From an uncultured Pseudomonadota bacterium (GTDB lineage Bacteria > Pseudomonadota > Gammaproteobacteria > Burkholderiales > Burkholderiaceae_C): DNA of 10,798 bases. The DNA lies in the NCBI GenBank assembly GCA_900320815.1, contig ONTY01000015.1, positions 1 to 10,798 of the forward strand, written 5' to 3'. The translations under genes and the position numbers were made by a program. The notes under the pieces are model-generated. The model did not search any database. It was not told where the DNA came from and saw only the letters and a list, made by a program, of their open reading frames with translations. Below, piece after piece: positions 1-10,266 of this stretch. Each line of letters starts with the position of its first letter. Position 1 is the stretch's first letter.

Positions 1-1101
1 ATTGCGGCGATGGCCGATGAGGCGCGCCATTTTTACGGGCTGCAGTTTCACCCCGAAGTCACGCACACCGCACGCGGCGCAGAAATCCTGCGCCGTTTTG
101 CCGTGGATATTTGCGGCGCGCGCGCTGACTGGGTGATGCGCGACTATATTGCCGAAGCCGTGCAGAATATCCAGCAGCAAGTGGGCAGCGAGCAGGTCAT
201 ATTGGGGCTTTCTGGTGGCGTGGATTCCGCAGTTTCTGCCGCCCTCATTGCGCGCGCCATTGGCGCGCAACTGACCTGCGTTTTTGTAGATCATGGCCTG
301 TTGCGCCTGAATGAAGTGCAGCAGGTGCTGGACGCATTTGCCGAGCAGCCCGTAAAAATCGTGCATGTGGACGCCAGCGAAACCTTCATGCAGGCGCTCG
401 CCGGCGTTGCCGACCCGGAACAAAAACGCAAAATTATTGGCCGCCTGTTTGTTGACGTCTTTACGGCAGAAGCGAAAAAAATCCAGGGCGCCAACTGGCT
501 GGCGCAAGGCACCATTTACCCTGACGTGATTGAAAGCGGCGCGCACGGGCGCAAGGCCGCTGTCATCAAAAGCCACCACAACGTGGGCGGCCTGCCCGAA
601 CAGTTGGGGCTGAAACTGCTGGAGCCGCTGCGCCAGTTGTTCAAGGACGAAGTGCGCGCCCTTGGCCTTGCGCTTGGCCTGCCGCGCAGCATGGTCATGC
701 GCCATCCCTTCCCCGGCCCGGGGCTTGGCGTGCGCATCCTGGGCGAAGTGAACAAGGACTATGCCGACATGCTGCGCCGCGCCGACGCCATCTTCATTGA
801 GGAGCTGCGCGGCACTGTGGATGAAGCCAGCGGCAAGAGCTGGTATGACCTCGTCAGCCAGGCGTTTGCCGTGTTCCTGCCCGTGAAAAGCGTGGGCGTC
901 ATGGGCGACAGCCGCACCTACGAATACGCCGTGGCGCTGCGCGCCGTGCAAACCACCGACTTCATGACCGCCGACTGGGCCGAACTGCCGCACGCGCTGC
1001 TCAAACGCACCGCCAGCCGCATCATCAACGAAGTGCGCGGCATCAACCGCGTCACCTACGACATCTCCAGCAAACCGCCCGCCACCATTGAGTGGGAATA
1101 A
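1..1101 (+). CDS. guaA: GMP synthase (glutamine-hydrolysing), C-terminal two thirds; 5' end outside window
   Basis: The enzyme converts XMP to GMP with ATP and glutamine, the last step of de novo guanine nucleotide synthesis, in the cytosol. The frame is open from base 1 and ends at TAA 1099-1101. It gives 366 residues of a protein that is usually about 510-540 long, so most of the glutaminase domain is missing. What remains of that domain has FHPEVTHT, which holds the His and Glu of the Cys-His-Glu triad. The ATP-pyrophosphatase P-loop follows as [13 protein letters not shown] (about 207-245), then the GMPS C-terminal dimerisation domain, with [26 protein letters not shown] and the invariant end KPPATIEWE. 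No frameshift is visible and the core residues look intact. The gene is a housekeeping anchor; hsdM begins 11 bases after its stop. Identification is secure. Confidence 0.97.
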   Translation: MAAMADEARHFYGLQFHPEVTHTARGAEILRRFAVDICGARADWVMRDYIAEAVQNIQQQVGSEQVILGLSGGVDSAVSAALIARAIGAQLTCVFVDHGLLRLNEVQQVLDAFAEQPVKIVHVDASETFMQALAGVADPEQKRKIIGRLFVDVFTAEAKKIQGANWLAQGTIYPDVIESGAHGRKAAVIKSHHNVGGLPEQLGLKLLEPLRQLFKDEVRALGLALGLPRSMVMRHPFPGPGLGVRILGEVNKDYADMLRRADAIFIEELRGTVDEASGKSWYDLVSQAFAVFLPVKSVGVMGDSRTYEYAVALRAVQTTDFMTADWAELPHALLKRTASRIINEVRGINRVTYDISSKPPATIEWE

Positions 1102-1109
1102 AGGGGGAA
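1101..1109 (+). promoter_or_regulatory. Ribosome binding site deciding the hsdM start
   Basis: A purine-rich AAGGGGGAA starts at the last base of the guaA stop codon and sits 2-3 bases before ATG 1112, with the GGGGG core about 5 bases away. It supports ATG 1112 over the in-frame TTG at 1088, which lies inside guaA and has no such signal. I see no separate promoter in the 11-base gap, so hsdM is probably read through from guaA or from a promoter inside guaA. Confidence 0.6.
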
Positions 1110-1111
1110 AC

Positions 1112-2656
<1,545 letters not shown>

Positions 2657-2689
2657 GGCGGCAATGGCGACACAACATGCGCCGCAACC

Positions 2690-2708
2690 GGGCAACAGGC
2701 TGTTGCCC
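2690..2708 (+). repeat. Inverted repeat 34 bases after hsdM, possible weak terminator
   Basis: GGGCAACAG (2690-2698) and CTGTTGCCC (2700-2708) are perfect reverse complements around one base. In RNA this would fold as a 7-bp stem with a 5-base loop. There is no T-tract directly after it; TTTT occurs only 15-18 bases later, at 2724-2727. It could attenuate transcription from hsdM into the downstream genes or be a protein-binding site. Termination is uncertain. Confidence 0.4.
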
Positions 2709-2729
2709 AACTGCTCGCGCTATTTTGCA

Positions 2730-2800
2730 GGGTATCATATGGTAGCCGGCAACATAAGCCGGCGATGAAGTATTGATTGGTTGAGTATACGGTTTTGAAC
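2730..2800 (+). repeat. 71-bp direct repeat, copy 1 (left of the HEPN/MNT pair)
   Basis: This segment aligns without gaps to 3717-3787, with 61 of 71 bases identical by hand alignment. Only one of the ten mismatches falls in the first 34 bases. That part holds GGTATCATATGGT and then GCCGGC-aacataa-GCCGGC, a 6-bp stem with a 7-base loop (2745-2763). The far end, CGGTTTTGAAC, is also identical. It begins 73 bases after hsdM and ends 100 bases before the HEPN gene. It could be a dispersed intergenic element, a shared regulatory region, or the footprint of a cassette insertion. Confidence 0.85.
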
Positions 2801-2900
2801 ACCGCCTTGAAGACGAATCCATTGGAACCCATAATCAACCACAGCAGCACTGAGAAGGAACAAACCACCGCCCCGGCAGCCGCCTGAAAAGGAGCCACGC

Positions 2901-3332
2901 ATGTCATTGAACGTTGAACACCTGCGCCGCACCGCCGACACCCTGCAGGAAGCCATCACTCGCCTGGCTGCCGTTGAAGACGGGCAAGACGTGCTCTACG
3001 ACCTCTTCCGCAACGCCGCCATCAAAAGTTTTGAGCTATCGCTGGAAACCACCGGAAAACTCCTGCGCAAGGCATTGATGCTCTATGGCGGCAGCCCGCG
3101 CGAAGTGGACAAACTCGTCTTCAAGGACCTGTTCCGCCATGCCAGCAAACACGGCCTGCTGGACGAAGAAGCCGTTGAGCGCTGGTTTGCCTACCGCGCC
3201 AACCGCAACACCACCGCCCACGACTACGGCGAAGGCTTCGCCAACGAAACCCTGAAAATCCTGCCCGCCTACCTGCAGGACGTGCGCGCACTGGCCGACA
3301 CATTTCAGGAGCTGTTTGATGCCCAGACATGA
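2901..3332 (+). CDS. HEPN-domain toxin, HepT / nucleotidyltransferase substrate-binding (HI0074-type) family
   Basis: The 143-residue, all-helical protein matches the HI0074 / HepT type of HEPN protein, which is always encoded with a minimal nucleotidyltransferase. In characterised HEPN/MNT pairs the HEPN protein is an RNase toxin whose catalytic motif is RX4-6H. Here R102-NTTA-H107-D-Y109 gives the full RX4HXY form. The Tyr is the residue AMPylated by MntA to silence the toxin in the Shewanella-type system. The N-terminal half has AIKSFELSLETTGKLLRKAL (40-59), typical of the NTase substrate-binding family. ATG 2901 is preceded by AAAAGGAG (2887-2894) at 6-base spacing. The gene overlaps the MNT gene by 14 bases, so the two are translated together. 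An older reading of the family, substrate-binding partner of a nucleotidyltransferase, remains possible; toxicity is inferred from family work. Confidence 0.88.
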   Translation: MSLNVEHLRRTADTLQEAITRLAAVEDGQDVLYDLFRNAAIKSFELSLETTGKLLRKALMLYGGSPREVDKLVFKDLFRHASKHGLLDEEAVERWFAYRANRNTTAHDYGEGFANETLKILPAYLQDVRALADTFQELFDAQT

Positions 3333-3642
3333 CATCGCCCGCCTGCAGCTGAGCGAGCGCCACCTGCGCCTGCTGTGCGCACTGCTGGCCGAACACGCGC
3401 CGGATGCGCAAGTCTGGGCTTACGGCAGCCGCATCACCGGCCACGCGCACGAAGGCAGCGATTTGGACATCGTCGTGCGCAACCCCGCGAATCTGAACGC
3501 TGAAATAACGAACTGGGCGAGCCTGCAGGATGCCCTCCGCGACAGCGACCTGCCCATGCTCGTGGACATCCACGACTGGGCGCGCCTGCCCGCAGCCTTT
3601 CACCGCACCATTGAACAGGGCTATGTGGAAATACAGCATTGA
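3319..3642 (+). CDS. MNT-type minimal nucleotidyltransferase, antitoxin partner (MntA / HI0073-type)
   Basis: The 107-residue protein is a polymerase-beta-fold minimal nucleotidyltransferase. It shows GS at 36-37, ten residues, then D48-L-D50, which is the complete GSX10DXD motif. D83 in MLVDIHDW is the likely third metal-binding acidic residue. In characterised pairs such a protein transfers AMP from ATP to a Tyr near the HEPN active site and so neutralises the toxin. All catalytic residues are present, so the antitoxin looks active. ATG 3319 is chosen over the adjacent TTG 3316; AGGAG at 3307-3311 is spaced 7 bases from it and lies inside the HEPN gene. The 14-base overlap with the toxin gene implies coupled translation. 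Base composition resembles hsdM, so the pair is not obviously recent by composition. Confidence 0.88.
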   Translation: MPRHDIARLQLSERHLRLLCALLAEHAPDAQVWAYGSRITGHAHEGSDLDIVVRNPANLNAEITNWASLQDALRDSDLPMLVDIHDWARLPAAFHRTIEQGYVEIQH

Positions 3643-3672
3643 AAATCCAGCAAAAACCACGCGGCTGCGTCA

Positions 3673-3713
3673 GCAGCGGGCAGCGGGAGAGGGTGCAAGG
3701 TGAGGGGGAAATC
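3673..3713 (+). repeat. Possible degenerate REP-like intergenic element
   Basis: The stretch with GCGGGAGAGGG, then GGTGAGGGGG and AAATC, read on the minus strand, resembles the common proteobacterial intergenic element with CCCTCACC and CCCTCTCCCGC blocks. This is recognition from memory; a genome-wide search for further copies would settle it. It directly precedes copy 2 of the 71-bp repeat. Confidence 0.3.
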
Positions 3714-3716
3714 AAC

Positions 3717-3787
3717 GGGTATCATATGGTCGCCGGCAACATAAGCCGGCAATGGTGTGTTGAATGATGGGGTATGCGGTTTTGAAC
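3717..3787 (+). repeat. 71-bp direct repeat, copy 2 (right of the HEPN/MNT pair)
   Basis: This is the partner of 2730-2800, in the same orientation with no indel and ten substitutions. The GCCGGC-aacataa-GCCGGC hairpin (3732-3750) is unchanged, while the 37 bases after it hold nine of the ten differences. It starts 75 bases after the MNT stop and ends 49 bases before the hsdS start. Sequence outside the 71 bp is unrelated between copies, except for a weak similarity of about 10 bases on the right side. Confidence 0.85.
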
Positions 3788-3799
3788 GGCATTGTAGGG

Positions 3800-3815
3800 G
3801 CGCGATTTATCGCGC
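3800..3815 (+). repeat. Short palindrome GCGCGAT-TT-ATCGCGC upstream of hsdS
   Basis: GCGCGAT (3800-3806) and ATCGCGC (3809-3815) are perfect reverse complements around TT. They fold as a 6-bp GC-rich stem with a 4-base loop, preceded by TTGTAGGGG. The combination resembles a dispersed palindromic unit seen in many bacterial genomes (from memory). It lies 21 bases before the hsdS start, so it could also influence hsdS translation or be an operator. Confidence 0.5.
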
Positions 3816-3836
3816 TCGAAAGTGCGGGTGGTTGTG

Positions 3837-5186
3837 ATGAGTGAATGGAAGTTGACTACGCTTGGCGACATTGCCGAACTTCGTGCGGGCTCAGTGTTTC
3901 CGCTTGCACTGCAGGGGAGGACAACTGGAGACTATCCGTTTATTAAGGTAAGTGATATGAACTTACCAATCAACGCCATCTGTATCCGTGGTGCAAACCA
4001 CTGGGTTGATGAAACAGATTTGCGTATCATTAAGGCCAGACCTATTCCAAAGGGCGCGACTGTATTTGCAAAAATCGGAGAAGCAATTAAGGCGAATAGA
4101 TTGCGTCGCATCGTTCGGCCGACAATTATTGATAATAATATGATGGGAGCTATTCCAAAGTCTCGCCATGTAAATGATACCTTCTTTTATTATTCGCTTT
4201 CTAAATTTGATTTTGGTGAAATAGCTTCAGGGTCGGCGCTTCCATACTTAAAAACTTCTGCTCTTACAGAGCTTCAAATTCTTCTTCCTCCCCTCCCCGA
4301 ACAACGCGCCATTGCCCACATTCTCGGCACACTGGACGACAAGATAGAACTGGGCCGCAGGCAGAGCGAAACCTTGCAGGAAATGGCGCGCGCCCTGTTC
4401 AAGGCGTGGTTTGTGGACTTTGAGCCAGTGCGCGCCAAGATGTCAGGGCGCTGGCAGCGCGGCCAGACACTCCCCGGCCTGCCCGCACACCTCTGGAACC
4501 TCTTCCCCGACCGCCTGGTTGAAACAGAACACGGCGAAGTGCCACAGGGGTGGCGGCTTTTTACCTTTGGCGATGTTGCGCGACAGGGGAAAGGGACAGT
4601 CACTCCGGGTAACTTGCCCGGGAAAACATTCACACATTACAGCATTCCCGCCTTTGATGAGGGACAAATTCCTGTGCGCGAATTGGGTGAAGCAATCAAG
4701 AGCAATAAAACGCCAGTGCCGGATAATTCATTGCTGCTATCCAAGCTCAACCCGCACATTCCTCGTGTTTGGCTGATTGGCGCGGCTGGCTCAAACGCGG
4801 TGTGCTCAACCGAGTTTATCGTATGGATTCCCAAAGAGCCAGCAAACAGTGCCTTTTTGTACTGTCTTGCATCTTCGCCAGAGTTCAATACGACCATGCG
4901 CCAATTGGTGACAGGAACATCAAACAGCCATCAGCGAGTGAAGCCGGAGCAACTGTGTGGCATCAGTATTTTTGCTGCAAACAGTCAAGCAATCCAGTCA
5001 TTTTCTGAAATGGTTCATCCCTTGATGGCGCAAGCAATTGAAAATCGCCATCAATCAAACACCATCGCCGCCTTGCGTGACACCCTGCTGCCGCAGTTGA
5101 TTTCTGGCAAACTGCGGGTTGCGGATGCGGAGCGATTCTTGGCGCACTTTGGGGCGCCCGGTTGTTCGGAGGTGACGGAGACATGA
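3837..5186 (+). CDS. hsdS: Type I restriction-modification system, specificity (S) subunit
   Basis: HsdS recognises the bipartite DNA site and scaffolds HsdM and HsdR. The 449-residue protein has the classic two-repeat plan. The first target recognition domain covers about 1-150 (KLTTLGDIAELRAG at the start, GSALPYLKTSALTELQI near its end). The central conserved helix region is LPPLPEQRAIAHILGTLDDK (150-169) to about 200. The second recognition domain covers about 235-385 (WRLFTFGDVA ... GTSNSHQRVKPEQLCGISI). The distal helix is at about 398-430 (IENRHQSNTIAALRDTLLPQ). ATG 3837 is preferred over in-frame GTG codons at 3822, 3828 and 3834 because MSEWKLTTLGDI is the usual N-terminus; the ribosome binding site is weak. 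The first domain is AT-rich (about 38% GC over 4081-4260) against 64% over 4321-4500, a sign of domain exchange. The stop overlaps the next gene as ATGA. Confidence 0.95.
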   Translation: MSEWKLTTLGDIAELRAGSVFPLALQGRTTGDYPFIKVSDMNLPINAICIRGANHWVDETDLRIIKARPIPKGATVFAKIGEAIKANRLRRIVRPTIIDNNMMGAIPKSRHVNDTFFYYSLSKFDFGEIASGSALPYLKTSALTELQILLPPLPEQRAIAHILGTLDDKIELGRRQSETLQEMARALFKAWFVDFEPVRAKMSGRWQRGQTLPGLPAHLWNLFPDRLVETEHGEVPQGWRLFTFGDVARQGKGTVTPGNLPGKTFTHYSIPAFDEGQIPVRELGEAIKSNKTPVPDNSLLLSKLNPHIPRVWLIGAAGSNAVCSTEFIVWIPKEPANSAFLYCLASSPEFNTTMRQLVTGTSNSHQRVKPEQLCGISIFAANSQAIQSFSEMVHPLMAQAIENRHQSNTIAALRDTLLPQLISGKLRVADAERFLAHFGAPGCSEVTET

Positions 5187-5626
5187 CGATACTGCTGACC
5201 CAGCAAGAAGCTGATGCGCTGCTGGTGCTAGAAAAGCACTTCTTCGGCGAAGAGCGCATTGACTTGCCTGCTTTGAAAGGCTCGCTGCGACTGCCGTTGT
5301 TCTCGGCAGACCGGCGCGAGGAGTTCAGCTTGGACATTACGCGCAGTCAGGTTCTGCTCACAAAGCATACGTTCCAGACGCGAGCACGAAAGGCGGTGGT
5401 GTTGGCGCGGCTGGATTTGGCTGGCGCTCCCCATCGCAACCCCGATGGCGAGGTGTTCGATTGTCCGCATTTGCACCGCTATCGGGAAGGCTACGGTGAC
5501 AAGTGGGCGGAGCCTTTGCCGGAAATGTTTGCAGGCATTGATGATGCCGTTGAATTGCTGGACAGGTTTATGGACTACTGCCGCATTGTCGGCAAACCCA
5601 TCATTGAACGGGGGTTGTTCGCATGA
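5183..5626 (+). CDS. Uncharacterised protein, DUF6978-like
   Basis: The 147-residue soluble protein has no signal peptide or membrane segment. From memory it matches a conserved bacterial family named DUF6978. Hallmarks are the start LTQQEADALLVLEK, a middle block LARLDLAGAPHRNPDGE (about 76-92), CPHLHRYREGYGDKWAEPLP (96-115), and a C-terminal helix ending IIERGLF. The conserved Cys/His cluster CPHLH and neighbouring Arg, Glu and Asp could form an active or metal site, but no function is established to my knowledge. ATG 5183 overlaps the hsdS stop as ATGA, and GGAGGT (5168-5173) lies 9 bases upstream inside hsdS, so it is translationally coupled to hsdS. It is coupled in the same way to the following DUF1828/DUF1829 gene, a partnership I recall from other genomes. 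The family name is a recollection, not a search result. Confidence 0.8.
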   Translation: MTILLTQQEADALLVLEKHFFGEERIDLPALKGSLRLPLFSADRREEFSLDITRSQVLLTKHTFQTRARKAVVLARLDLAGAPHRNPDGEVFDCPHLHRYREGYGDKWAEPLPEMFAGIDDAVELLDRFMDYCRIVGKPIIERGLFA

Positions 5627-6396
5627 ACATGGTCAAGGATATTCAGAAACTGCTGGATGATTACACCCGATGGTTGCGTGACAAAACAGTGCTGCGCGAT
5701 GTAGGGCGCGACTGGGTGCAAGTGACGACACCGCACCTTGACCGCCACAACGATTGTCTGCAATTTTATGTGCGTCGTGAGGACAATGGCTATTTGTTGA
5801 CGGATGATGGTTACATCATCAGTGACCTCATTAATTCAGGCTGTCCGCTGGATAGCCCTAAACGTCAGGAGCTGTTGAAAATGACGTTGGCGGGTTTTGG
5901 CGTGCAAATGGATGATGAGCAGCTGCTAATAAAGGCAACGCCGGAGAATTTTCCGCTGAAAAAGCATAACCTTATTCAGGCGATGCTGGCTGTGAACGAC
6001 TTGTTCTATCTGGCATCGCCTCATGTAGCCAGCCTGTTTTATGAAGATGTGACACGGTGGCTGGAGCTTGCCGACATTCGCTATACGCCCAAGGTCAAGT
6101 TTCCTGGTAAGAGTGGCTACGACCATATGTTTGATTTCGTGATACCGAGGTCGCGGCAACAGCCTGAGCGCATTATTCAAGCCATCAGCAACCCAAAGAA
6201 GGAATCAGCAGAGAACTTAGTATTCAAGTGGCTGGATACGAAGGAAACACGCCCGTCGGAATCGCACCTCTATGCGTTTATGAATGACAGTTCATTTGAG
6301 GTTTCATCTTCTGTCGTTGAGGCGTTGAAAAACTACGGCCTGCAACCAGTGTTGTGGTCTCAACGAGAAGAAGTGCGGGAGTTGCTTGCGGCATGA
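5623..6396 (+). CDS. DUF1828/DUF1829 domain protein
   Basis: The 257-residue soluble protein appears to contain a DUF1828 domain at about 25-120 (DCLQFYVRREDNGYLLTDDG, YIISDLINSG) and a DUF1829 domain at about 150-250. The latter has FDFVIPRSRQQPERIIQAI and a C-terminal part ending in VEALKNYGLQPVLWSQREE. Function is unknown. The spacing of D171 and Q186-A-I recalls a degenerate PD-(D/E)XK core without the Lys, which is only a speculation. ATG 5623 overlaps the preceding stop as ATGA; GGGGG at 5610-5614 is 8 bases upstream, and an alternative ATG at 5629 is possible. Sampled GC is about 49% (88 of 180 bases over 5821-6000), well below hsdM and hsdR, so this gene probably arrived later. It forms a coupled pair with the upstream gene and is the last gene before the gap to hsdR. 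Confidence 0.82.
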   Translation: MNMVKDIQKLLDDYTRWLRDKTVLRDVGRDWVQVTTPHLDRHNDCLQFYVRREDNGYLLTDDGYIISDLINSGCPLDSPKRQELLKMTLAGFGVQMDDEQLLIKATPENFPLKKHNLIQAMLAVNDLFYLASPHVASLFYEDVTRWLELADIRYTPKVKFPGKSGYDHMFDFVIPRSRQQPERIIQAISNPKKESAENLVFKWLDTKETRPSESHLYAFMNDSSFEVSSSVVEALKNYGLQPVLWSQREEVRELLAA

Positions 6397-6449
6397 CGGA
6401 GGAGGTGCTGCACAGTTTGGCTGGCCGCTAAGCGACGGACAAAAGAGAA

Positions 6450-6494
6450 CCGACGCATACACAGAGGGGGAACCACAAAGTGCAGAGGCGTCGG
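6450..6494 (+). repeat. Inverted repeat CCGACGC / GCGTCGG in the gap before hsdR
   Basis: CCGACGC (6450-6456) and GCGTCGG (6488-6494) are perfect 7-bp reverse complements separated by 31 bases. The gap between them is purine-rich (ACAGAGGGGGAACC). It lies in the 255-bp region 6397-6651, where I see no supportable gene. It may be a leader-RNA structure or chance. Confidence 0.3.
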
Positions 6495-6551
6495 CCGTAT
6501 TGCGGACAATTGTAGGAACTGTGGCGCTGGCAGGCAAGCTGTTGCATGCCG

Positions 6552-6594
6552 CCAAAAAGACCGAAGCCCCGGCACATTGCTGTGCAAGGGCTTC
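6552..6594 (-). terminator. Terminator-like hairpin facing the minus strand, upstream of hsdR
   Basis: GAAGCCC (6563-6569) pairs with GGGCTTC (6588-6594). Inside it, GCACA (6572-6576) pairs with TGTGC (6581-6585) around loop TTGC, giving a 12-bp stem with a small internal loop. Read on the minus strand, the stem is followed by GGTCTTTTTGG, a T5 run two bases after the outer pair, which is the form of a rho-independent terminator. On the plus strand no T-run follows. No minus-strand gene is seen to the right, so it would end antisense transcription coming from hsdR, or be a relic. Confidence 0.5.
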
Positions 6595-6651
6595 TGATAC
6601 TCCTTCTACACATGGCAGATGAGCTGGGGCAGATTCTAGCGGAGATTGGCG

Positions 6652-9855
<3,204 letters not shown>

Positions 9856-9931
9856 AAGCCCCTTTTCGAATACCCTCAATTTCGCCGTTTGCTATCGGGC
9901 ATGCGCTGCCTCCCCCCTTGTGTGGTAAGTC

Positions 9932-9972
9932 AAAACGCGCAAGAGGTTGGTAAGGCAGACTTGTGCGTTTTT
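9932..9972 (+). terminator. Probable rho-independent terminator after hsdR
   Basis: AAAACGCGCAAG (9932-9943) can pair with CTTGTGCGTTTT (9960-9971), a 12-bp stem with one G-U pair and a 16-base loop, ending in a T5 run at 9968-9972. It lies 76 bases after the hsdR stop. The A-rich left arm makes it potentially bidirectional. The loop is larger than usual, which lowers confidence. Confidence 0.5.
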
Positions 9973-10031
9973 CCTCTGCCAGCCTTTCCCGGCTGGTTTC
10001 TCCCCCACTTTTTCCCGCCGCTGCTTCCCCT

Positions 10032-10262
10032 ATGCCAGCCATAACTGCACCCCCTGCCCTGCCTTGCCAAAGCCCCCACCCACCGGCTTTTTCCTTTTCT
10101 ACGCGCCGCCTGTGGCAGCGTTTTGCTGCGGCAGCGGCGGCGGTGCTGGCTGCAGGCAGCGCGCACGCCTTCACCTTGCAAGTCTCGCCACAGGGCGAGG
10201 TGGGACAGGCGCACGAAATCACAGTGCGTTTCAGTGAAGACATGACGCGCCTGGGCGATGCG
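10032..10262 (+). CDS. Alpha-2-macroglobulin-family secreted protein, N-terminus only (cut at a sequence junction)
   Basis: About 77 codons remain of what should be a very large protein. A signal peptide is visible: STRRLWQRF, then an Ala-rich hydrophobic core, then GSAHA before FTLQ (AxA-type cleavage). The mature start, FTLQVSPQGEVGQAHEITVR then FSEDMTRLGDAR, resembles the first domain (MG1) of bacterial alpha-2-macroglobulins of proteobacteria, periplasmic protease traps that work with penicillin-binding protein 1C. ATG 10032 is the best start available, although no clear ribosome binding site precedes it; an upstream GTG at 9963 lies within the terminator hairpin. After about 10262 the frame continues to a stop at 10413-10415, but only as antisense of the VTT gene and with no relation to the family. 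The identification rests on a short segment. Confidence 0.55.
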
Positions 10263-10266
10263 CGCA
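10258..10266. other. Junction between two unrelated sequences (probable assembly chimera or rearrangement breakpoint)
   Basis: To the left, the plus strand encodes the start of an alpha-2-macroglobulin-like protein. To the right, the minus strand encodes the N-terminal part of a VTT membrane protein. Both lose family resemblance at the same place, around TGCGCGCAG. Neither gene has a stop there; both frames simply run on as antisense of the other. The GCGCGC at 10259-10264 is a short tract that could have joined the two pieces. The promoter style also changes at this point. No transposase, inverted repeat or target duplication is visible. Confidence 0.7.

Noticed and set aside
2730..3787. CRISPR array
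   Set aside because: There are only two 71-bp repeat copies, separated by a two-gene module of more than 900 bases; no spacer-repeat periodicity is present.
6386..6622. 78-codon plus-strand frame between the DUF1828/1829 gene and hsdR
   Set aside because: It has mixed composition and no recognisable family, and it contains the terminator-like hairpin and an inverted repeat. It is more likely non-coding gap.
9963..10031. Upstream GTG as start of the alpha-2-macroglobulin-like gene
   Set aside because: The GTG lies in the right arm of the probable hsdR terminator and would add a long segment before the signal peptide.
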